In this document: positions 58,281 to 64,000 of the stretch, in pieces
How positions within the stretch are numbered: position 1 is the first letter of the stretch
Layout: each line of letters begins with the position of its first letter
Assembly: GCA_900215285.1 (NCBI GenBank)
Contig: OCMG01000004.1
Coordinates: forward strand, 2,092,001-2,156,000
Length of the DNA: 64,000 nt
Source of the DNA: Ensifer adhaerens
GTDB lineage: Bacteria > Pseudomonadota > Alphaproteobacteria > Rhizobiales > Rhizobiaceae
Direction of reading: 5' to 3'
The notes under the pieces: generated by a model
The model's input: only the letters and a program-made list of their open reading frames with translations
Databases searched by the model: none
What the model was told of the DNA's origin: nothing
Translations under genes and position numbers: made by a program

Positions 58281-58763
58281 ATGGATGCTGATGCGAGGCC
58301 GCATGCCGGCGGCATTTCCTACGAGCATTTCGAGACGATTGCGCCGGGGGCGCGGGCGGCATTGCAGGCCATGGGAAAGGCTGTGGACGATTCGGGTCTT
58401 GAGAAGATGCTGACGGAGTTGATCAAGCTGCGGGTGTCGCAGATCAACGGTTGCGCCTTCTGCATCCAGTTTCATCTCAATATTGCACGTCGGCTCGGCG
58501 TTGCTGCTGCAAAGCTCGATCTTGTCGCCGCCTGGCGCGACGCGGGTGTCTTTTCGGAGCGTGAGCTTGCGGCACTGGCATGGGCGGAGCACGTGACGAA
58601 ACTCGATGACGGCGAAACGACAGAGCAGCTTCGCGCGTCACTCCGCGGCCATTTTTCGGACGATGAAATCGTGCATCTGACGGTGGCCATTGCCAATATC
58701 AATGCATGGAACCGGATTGCCGGAACCTTGCATTTTCCGCCGCCTATCCCGCGCAGCGCGTAA
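58281..58763 (+). CDS. Carboxymuconolactone decarboxylase/AhpD-like protein
   Basis: 160 residues. The CMD domain (about 20-120) has the redox pair Cys58-x-x-Cys61 (GCAFCIQFH) followed by His65, the AhpD active-site arrangement. Members act as alkylhydroperoxidase partners or unknown reductases. It is divergent from a MarR regulator with a shared candidate operator, which supports a role in peroxide or electrophile defence. Start ATG preceded by GAGAGG. Confidence 0.91.
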   Translation: MDADARPHAGGISYEHFETIAPGARAALQAMGKAVDDSGLEKMLTELIKLRVSQINGCAFCIQFHLNIARRLGVAAAKLDLVAAWRDAGVFSERELAALAWAEHVTKLDDGETTEQLRASLRGHFSDDEIVHLTVAIANINAWNRIAGTLHFPPPIPRSA

Positions 58764-58789
58764 GTCCGCGCGGAAATGAAGCCACTCCA

Positions 58790-60250
58790 TCAATCGATAA
58801 ATTGAACGATCGTGCCGGGCTTGACCATCTTGGCCAGTTCCTGCGCATCCCAGTTGGTCAGGCGCACGCAACCGTGGCTCTGGGTCTTGCCGATCTTGGA
58901 GGGATCGGGGGTCCCATGGATGCCGTAGGTCGGCTTGTCGAGCGCAATCCAGACATTCCCGACCGGGCCGTTCGGACCCGGCGGGATGGTCAGCACCTTG
59001 GTATTGTTGCCCTGCTTGAAATTGATTTTCGGATTGTAGGTATAATTCGGATTGAATGCGATGCGCACGACGGAATGCGTGCCCGACGGGGAGGGCGTGT
59101 CTGCCGAACCGATGGTGGCCGGGTAGACGGCGATAAGGTTGCCCTGCGCGTCAAAGGCCTGCACTTCCTTGATCGCCTTGTTGGCAACGATACGCGTCAC
59201 CTGACCGGTCCTTTGCGGGCCGGGATTGGCGACCTTGATGATCGTGCCGGGGGTATTGAAATCGACGCCGGGGTTCAGTTCCTTCAGATAGTCCTCGTCC
59301 ATGTGGAAGCGCTCGGCCAGCATTTCGGCCACCGACGTATAGCCCATGGACGGCATGGTCGCCTTCTGCGAATAGTCTTCCGGGATCGACGCAACATAGG
59401 GCCCGGCGGCATCGGCGGGCGTGATCGTGTAGTCCATGAAGGGCAGACCGCCGCCGGCCGCAAGGCGGTTCATGATCTCTTCGGAGTTGCGCGGGTCGAG
59501 TTTGTCGCCCGTCGTGACTTCGTAGGCATGCAATGCCTTGTCGACATTCGCGCCCATCTTGCCGTCAATGACCCCCGGTGACATGCCGGAGCGGTCGAGA
59601 TAGACCTGTAGCGCGGCGATTTCGGCTCGCGACTTGCCGGTCAGGTTCAGCTTCGGCGCGGGGCTCTCCAGCGCTTCGGGCAGATCGTTTGCGGGTGCGT
59701 CGTTCGGGCCGATCGAGGCTGTTTGCGTGTCGTCAGAATTGCCCATGTCGTTGCCGGATTGGCGTGGACCGTCTGTCAGCCGGTCGCTCGGCTGGTCGGG
59801 CAGGGGCTGGCGCGTCACGTCGCCATCATTGCCGAAACGGCCGCGCGGCAAGGTGCCCGTGGCAAAATTATCGTCGTTTGCGCCGCCCTGGTTGTAGCGG
59901 CGGTTGTCATCATAACCCGGATCCCACGGCGCTGCATCCATGCCGAAGCCCCTGTCACGATAGTTCGAGCCGCGGCGATCGACGCGGGATGCGGGCATCT
60001 CTGTCGCGATGATGTAGCCATCGCGGTCAACGAGGACGCGGCGGCCGTAGGCATCGCGGCGGAAGGTGACCGACCCCTGTTCGGGAATGTAGTCGAGAAT
60101 GTCACCGTCCGGCGTCACCAAAACCGTGTCGCCACGTCCGTAAGCCTGCTGGGCCTGGGCCGAAATAGCGGCCAGACCGGAGAGAGAAAGGGCTGAAACT
60201 GCGATGGCGATACGAATGAAGCGCACAGAAAACACCGTTAATCGTGACAT
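58790..60250 (-). CDS. Periplasmic L,D-transpeptidase with peptidoglycan-binding-like domain
   Basis: 486 residues. Signal peptide about 1-33 (ISAQA). A Gly/Asp/Asn-rich N-terminal part (about 40-200) is low in complexity. A peptidoglycan-binding-like segment follows (about 205-270, IAALQVYLDRSGMSPGVIDG). The YkuD domain spans about 355-486 with the catalytic SHGCVRLTN (His459, Cys461). It forms 3-3 cross-links or attaches proteins to peptidoglycan, an activity important in Hyphomicrobiales that grow from the pole. Single gene, convergent with the AhpD-like gene. Confidence 0.93.
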   Translation of the reverse strand: MSRLTVFSVRFIRIAIAVSALSLSGLAAISAQAQQAYGRGDTVLVTPDGDILDYIPEQGSVTFRRDAYGRRVLVDRDGYIIATEMPASRVDRRGSNYRDRGFGMDAAPWDPGYDDNRRYNQGGANDDNFATGTLPRGRFGNDGDVTRQPLPDQPSDRLTDGPRQSGNDMGNSDDTQTASIGPNDAPANDLPEALESPAPKLNLTGKSRAEIAALQVYLDRSGMSPGVIDGKMGANVDKALHAYEVTTGDKLDPRNSEEIMNRLAAGGGLPFMDYTITPADAAGPYVASIPEDYSQKATMPSMGYTSVAEMLAERFHMDEDYLKELNPGVDFNTPGTIIKVANPGPQRTGQVTRIVANKAIKEVQAFDAQGNLIAVYPATIGSADTPSPSGTHSVVRIAFNPNYTYNPKINFKQGNNTKVLTIPPGPNGPVGNVWIALDKPTYGIHGTPDPSKIGKTQSHGCVRLTNWDAQELAKMVKPGTIVQFID

Positions 60251-60395
60251 TATTGGGGCGGATTACGCGATAATTCCGGCCTTTATATGGTAAATTCAAC
60301 ATCTTATGGGAAGGGCTCATATCAATTTTTTGTCAGGGGCGTTTGCAGGACGGCCGGTTTGGCTTATCAAGGTTCCCCGAACAGGGAGTATCGCC

Positions 60396-61229
60396 ATGAT
60401 GGAACTCTACGCCGCGCGGGGTCCGCGCCTCTTTCTCGACGAAACATCCGTTCTCGACATCGGCAGCCTGATTATCGGCGGTGCGGATATTTCGCCCGGC
60501 CGCGCCATTCCCGATGATGGGGATCCGCGCATCGATCATTCGCTGGAAGGCTTTCTCTTTACCTGCGGCCCGGACCATATCCGCCATCCCGAGCCGGTTG
60601 AGGGTGTTGAAGGTCGGACGTATCCGCTGCACGGCTCTTTTTCGGCCTGTCCCGCGGAGGTGACGGAGTTCAAGAACGGTGCGCTCTCCTCCATCGCGCG
60701 TGCAGTTGTCATGGTGCGGCTTGCCGACGGCGGCCTCGCCCGACTGGAGCGGCGTTGGCACATCGACGGCGTGACCGGCGCGGTCTCACTCAATGACCGG
60801 GTCTCGAATACCGGGCCCAAGCCCTTTGCGCCGATGCTGATGTATCACATGAATATCGGGGCAAAGAACTTCGACGCGAAGACACAGCTTTCCGGCGACA
60901 TGGTGGGCAAGGTGCCGGTTTCCTGGCAGTTCGGTGAAGGCGACAATTATGTGTTCTGCGTGCCTGCCGGTGGCGAGGAGGGGCATGCGACCGTGCGTCT
61001 CGGGCCGATTGCCGGGGCCAGCGGCGTGACGCTCCGGGTCGACTTCGATACCGCGACGCTTCCTTTTCTCCAGATGTGGCGAAACGAGAACCGCCCGGCC
61101 TATGTCGTGGGGATCGAGCCGGCCTCTCACGACTGGAAACCGCGCGCGGAACTGGCGCAAGCCGGTGCGATGGATCTTCTCCAGCCAGGGGAATTCCGCG
61201 ATTACGGTTTGCGTTTCGCCTTTCCATGA
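60396..61229 (+). CDS. DUF4432 (aldose-1-epimerase-like) protein
   Basis: 277 residues from the ATG at 60396, seven bases after AGGGAG; an in-frame ATG 90 bases upstream lacks a ribosome site. The beta-sandwich galactose-mutarotase-like fold is suggested by HGSFSACPAEV, MLMYHMNIGA and YVVGIEPASHDWKPR, family marks of DUF4432. A sugar-binding or epimerase role is inferred. It is divergent from the L,D-transpeptidase gene and 74 bp ahead of ridA. Confidence 0.82.
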   Translation: MMELYAARGPRLFLDETSVLDIGSLIIGGADISPGRAIPDDGDPRIDHSLEGFLFTCGPDHIRHPEPVEGVEGRTYPLHGSFSACPAEVTEFKNGALSSIARAVVMVRLADGGLARLERRWHIDGVTGAVSLNDRVSNTGPKPFAPMLMYHMNIGAKNFDAKTQLSGDMVGKVPVSWQFGEGDNYVFCVPAGGEEGHATVRLGPIAGASGVTLRVDFDTATLPFLQMWRNENRPAYVVGIEPASHDWKPRAELAQAGAMDLLQPGEFRDYGLRFAFP

Positions 61230-61303
61230 CCGATTCAGTTGACGTCGCAGGGAAGGAAGGCTAGGCCCCTCCCGCATTCCCTTTCGTATTCAGGAGAGAT
61301 TTC

Positions 61304-61645
61304 ATGTCCATCAAGCGTATCGAGCCCGGCAAGCGCATGAGCGCCGCTGTCGTTCACGGCAACACCGTCTACCTCGCCGGCCAGGTTGGCGAAGGCAAGA
61401 GCGTGACGGAGCAGTCGAAGTCGGCGCTGGCTGAAGTCGACCGCCTGCTGGCGCTGGCCGGCACGGACAAGTCCAAGATCCTGCAGACGATCATCTATCT
61501 CTCCGACATGTCGACTTTCGGCGAAATGAACGCCGTCTGGGAAGCCTGGGTCGATCCGGCCAACACGCCCGCCCGCGCCACCAGCGAGGCAGCGCTTGCC
61601 ACGCCGGACTACAAGGTCGAGTTCATCGTCACGGCCGCTCTCTGA
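61304..61645 (+). CDS. RidA family enamine/imine deaminase
   Basis: 113 residues, a single RidA (YjgF) domain. VYLAGQVGEGKSVTEQSKSA and TPARATSEAAL; the Arg of TPAR is the catalytic/carboxylate-binding Arg of active RidA proteins. Trimeric enzymes that hydrolyse reactive 2-aminoacrylate-type enamines released by PLP enzymes. AGGAGA precedes the ATG. The next gene starts 105 bp later. Confidence 0.93.
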   Translation: MSIKRIEPGKRMSAAVVHGNTVYLAGQVGEGKSVTEQSKSALAEVDRLLALAGTDKSKILQTIIYLSDMSTFGEMNAVWEAWVDPANTPARATSEAALATPDYKVEFIVTAAL

Positions 61646-61749
61646 GTGCCGATACTTCTGCCGGCCGCGGCAACCGTGCTGCGGCTTCGGCCAACTGAAT
61701 TGACCTTCGTCAAGCCCGGCGTTACACACGGGGGCAGGGAGAACGCGCA

Positions 61750-62088
61750 ATGGATATCAGGCAGATCAACGACGAATATTCGGTTACCGGCCAGATTTCG
61801 GTCGAGGACCTGGATGCCATCAAGGCTCAGGGCTTCAAGTCGATCGTGTGCCATCGCCCCGATCACGAGCAGCCGGACCAGCCGGAATTTGCCGATATCG
61901 CCGCGCGTGCCGATGAACTGGGTCTTCTGATTGCGCATATCCCTGTCGGTCCCGCTGGCGTGACGGCGGATGCGGTGCGCATGATGGTCGATGCGCTGGA
62001 CGAATTCCCGCGTCCGATGCTCGGTTATTGCCGCTCGGGCGCACGTTCGACGGCGGTCTACCAGCAGACGCTGCATCTGCGCGGCTGA
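61750..62088 (+). CDS. TIGR01244 family phosphatase/sulfurtransferase-like protein
   Basis: 112 residues. DIRQINDEYSVTGQISVEDL opening and the P-loop CRSGARS (HCxxGxxR-like, Cys then Arg) mark the TIGR01244 domain, the small partner of Blh/BigR-type sulfide detoxification fusions. Here it is stand-alone. Phosphatase or sulfur-transfer activity on the Cys is inferred; no sulfide dioxygenase gene is adjacent. Followed by a 14-bp inverted repeat at 62110-62148. Confidence 0.85.
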   Translation: MDIRQINDEYSVTGQISVEDLDAIKAQGFKSIVCHRPDHEQPDQPEFADIAARADELGLLIAHIPVGPAGVTADAVRMMVDALDEFPRPMLGYCRSGARSTAVYQQTLHLRG

Positions 62089-62109
62089 TCCTTCTCATTC
62101 GAAATCCCT

Positions 62110-62148
62110 GCGCCGGCTTGATTGACAAAGTTTTAATCAAGCCGGCGC
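62110..62148 (+). terminator. 14-bp perfect inverted repeat (terminator-like)
   Basis: GCGCCGGCTTGATT (62110-62123) and AATCAAGCCGGCGC (62135-62148) with an 11-nt loop, 21 bases after the TIGR01244 stop. No T-run follows, but the stem is very stable. Confidence 0.6.
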
Positions 62149-62224
62149 ATGATGACCTCCGTTTTCGATCGCGCCTATGGCGGGTCGACGATGGCGTCGG
62201 CCCTGTCCGACGAAGGGGCATTGG

Positions 62225-62779
62225 GTGATTTCGGCCATTTCTTCCATTTTGGGTTCGGTCTCTGTGCAGCGTGCGCAGGGCGTGGGTACGTCCGTCGGCT
62301 CGCCGCGAGACAACGAAGAAAAGCAGAGGAAGATCACGGTCCCGTCCGTGGAGGTAACCGCCGCGCAGTCGCAGGGCTTTTCTGCACGCGTCGGCGACTT
62401 TCTGGTCAACAAGGCATCGCAATCGACGGAGAGCGGGGCGTCGGTTTCCGGGCCGACCGGTGCGGATGGCACGCCGCCGCTACCCATGCCCATCGGCGGT
62501 CCTCCGCCCGGTCCGCCGGCAGACGGTGCGCAGGCTGAAGGCCAGAACGGGGAAAGCGCTTCGGGTAATGCTGCCTCCATCCTTTCCCTTCTATCGAGAG
62601 AAGGGGGCGCGTCGGAGGCTGAGGATGACGGCGATACGGACGATGTCGGCCGTGAAACGGCGTCCAAATCCAGCAATGGCGCGAACACGCAGTATGCTCT
62701 TCAGCAGAGTGGCAACGGTGTCTTCGGTGTCCAGTTCGACGAGATCGGCGCCTACCAGTTTGCCGCGTCAGGCTTCTGA
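62225..62779 (+). CDS. Hypothetical protein, low-complexity
   Basis: 184 residues from a GTG at 62225, seven bases after AAGGGG; the frame is open further upstream without a start signal. An N-terminal ISAISSILGSVSVQRAQGVG stretch, a Ser/Glu-rich middle, a PPLPMPIGGPPPGPPADG proline segment, and a Gln/Gly/Phe tail (GVFGVQFDEIGAYQFAASGF). No signal peptide, membrane helix or known motif is recognised. Coding reality rests on ribosome site and frame length. It precedes the kinase gene by 140 bp. Confidence 0.55.
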   Translation: MISAISSILGSVSVQRAQGVGTSVGSPRDNEEKQRKITVPSVEVTAAQSQGFSARVGDFLVNKASQSTESGASVSGPTGADGTPPLPMPIGGPPPGPPADGAQAEGQNGESASGNAASILSLLSREGGASEAEDDGDTDDVGRETASKSSNGANTQYALQQSGNGVFGVQFDEIGAYQFAASGF

Positions 62780-62919
62780 AATCCTGAATAGCTTTAATTC
62801 AGTAATAACTTAAGTAAACATTCAAACAACGAGATTCCGAGGCAATCGCGGAAAGATATTCTTGATTTCAGCTTGGAAATACACCACATCTCGCTCAATG
62901 TTCCGCGAGAGCCTTACGT

Positions 62920-63909
62920 ATGTCGACGTCTATTGAAAACGAACGGTTCGTGAAGGCGGCGCTGGCTGCTTCCGAGGATTGCATCAAGATTGTCGGTCTC
63001 GACGGTGCGTTGCTTTTCATGAGCGAGGGCGGCCAGCGGGTGATGGATGTCGATGATTTCGAGGCCATCAAGGGTTGCTCGTGGCCTTCCTTCTGGCCCG
63101 AACAGTCGCAGCAGGACATCGCAGTCGGGCTCGAAGAGGCGCGAGCGGGTCGCAGCCATCGGTTCACCGGCTATGCCAATACTGCCAAGGGCCGGACGCG
63201 CTACTGGGATGTGAAGATCTCGCCGATCTTCGCAGAGGATGGCAGGGTCGAGAACATTCTCTCCGTCTCCCGCGACATCACGAAGACCAAGGAGTTCGAG
63301 GAGCAGCAAATCCTGTTGCGGCAGGAGTTGTCGCACAGGATCAAGAACATCCTGTCGCTGGTTCAGGCGGCGGCGAACCAGACGCTGAGGGCCGGCGACG
63401 ATATTATGACGGCGAAGTCGGCTCTGCTCGCGCGACTGCAAAGTCTCGGCCGTGCGCATGAGATCCTGCTGAAAACCGACCATCATCTGGCGACCTTGCA
63501 GGCGATCGTTGAGGCAGCGTTTGAAGGGCAGGCGGCCCATCGGTTTGCCATCACGGGGCCGGAAGTGGCCTTGTCGCCAAAATGCGGGCTTGCGCTGGCG
63601 CTGGCATTTCACGAACTCGTGACGAATGCGATCAAATACGGCGCTCTCTCGAACGAGGAGGGGCGCGTGGATGTCTCTTGGGCTATTCGGAAAGCCGGCG
63701 AGCGGGACGAGCTGGAGCTCACCTGGACGGAAACGGGCGGGCCTTGCGTCGTCGCGCCGAAACATGCGGGCTTCGGCACCAAGTTGATCAATCGCGCGCT
63801 GTCTGGCTATATTGACGGCGAGGTTGGTCTGAAATTCGAAGAGACGGGCTTGCGTTTCTCCATGAATGCATCTGTCGCGGCACTCAATCGGCTGCCTGCC
63901 GCGGCGTAA
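62920..63909 (+). CDS. PAS-HWE family sensor histidine kinase
   Basis: 329 residues, no membrane segment. PAS domain at about 10-125 (CIKIVGLDGALLFMSEGGQR). HWE kinase domain at about 130-325: phosphoacceptor His139 in LSHRIKN, the HELVTNAIKYG N-box (His231, Asn236), Trp-x-Glu in WTETGG (269-271) and G-box GFGTKLI (284-290). Such kinases are abundant in Hyphomicrobiales; some respond to light or feed the PhyR general stress pathway. No response regulator is visible in the window, so its partner is unknown. Confidence 0.93.
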   Translation: MSTSIENERFVKAALAASEDCIKIVGLDGALLFMSEGGQRVMDVDDFEAIKGCSWPSFWPEQSQQDIAVGLEEARAGRSHRFTGYANTAKGRTRYWDVKISPIFAEDGRVENILSVSRDITKTKEFEEQQILLRQELSHRIKNILSLVQAAANQTLRAGDDIMTAKSALLARLQSLGRAHEILLKTDHHLATLQAIVEAAFEGQAAHRFAITGPEVALSPKCGLALALAFHELVTNAIKYGALSNEEGRVDVSWAIRKAGERDELELTWTETGGPCVVAPKHAGFGTKLINRALSGYIDGEVGLKFEETGLRFSMNASVAALNRLPAAA

Positions 63910-64000
63910 CCGCGCCAAAGCTCTCCAGCTCCCTGAACAAAACTGACGCAAAAGCCGGCTAGTTTCCTCCGATCGACGAAGATTCGTTTTAGGGGGGCAG

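Overview
The window is a chromosomal segment of an alphaproteobacterium of the order Hyphomicrobiales, most likely a Rhizobium/Agrobacterium relative. The GC content is high. Gene pairs match rhizobial neighbourhoods I know: lsrB-trxB beside lrp, lpsB-greA, dnaG-rpoD, split carA and carB, cysPTWA with an Rrf2 regulator, and an HWE-family histidine kinase. It also carries a rhizobial RIME-like palindromic repeat and a CtrA-type site of the rhizobial TTAACCAT form. I see no phage, insertion sequence, CRISPR array or rRNA; the segment reads as core chromosome with small accessory islets.

Layout. 1-6.2 kb: the 3' end of an aspartate aminotransferase, a His-rich EF-hand protein, an AbcR-type small RNA beside the LysR regulator lsrB, then trxB, lrp, a RIME-like repeat, lpsB (LPS core) and greA. 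6.2-13.1 kb: a diguanylate cyclase, ppk2, a DUF4258/DUF2283 pair coupled to carB, and a truncated PAP2 phosphatase. 13.1-25.5 kb: divergent MFS efflux/MarR genes, DMT, LytTR, DUF2306, GST and zinc peptidase genes, MATE efflux, carA, yqeY, an Ivy-type lysozyme inhibitor, a Tat-exported VOC protein and a BrnT/BrnA toxin-antitoxin module. 25.6-34.4 kb: dnaG-rpoD, a TonB-like DUF930 protein, an LprI-MliC fusion lysozyme inhibitor, a SIMPL protein and tRNA-Ile2(CAU). 34.8-44.9 kb: a caspase-fold protein without its catalytic pair, an Rrf2 regulator beside the sulfate importer cysP-T-W-A, a ClC channel and an MscS channel.

44.9-56.7 kb is the most coherent catabolic island. A MurR/RpiR regulator sits between a polyamine-type ABC importer and a divergent set of five genes: N-formylglutamate amidohydrolase-like hydrolase, APC permease, glutamine-synthetase-like ligase, aldehyde dehydrogenase and iron alcohol dehydrogenase. 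I infer a gamma-glutamylation route for an amino alcohol or related amine: uptake, gamma-glutamyl capping, alcohol to aldehyde to acid oxidation, then hydrolytic release. Inverted repeats and a promoter in the divergent region, and strong hairpins around the ligase gene and between the binding-protein and permease genes, suggest layered control.

56.7-64 kb: a ParA/MinD-type ATPase behind a CtrA-type site, a divergent MarR/AhpD-like redox pair with a shared candidate operator, an L,D-transpeptidase, a DUF4432 protein, RidA, a TIGR01244 phosphatase-like protein, an unknown small protein and an HWE histidine kinase.

All identifications come from reading translated sequence and motifs by eye; no database search was run. 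Start codons moved from the longest open frame are explained in each entry.
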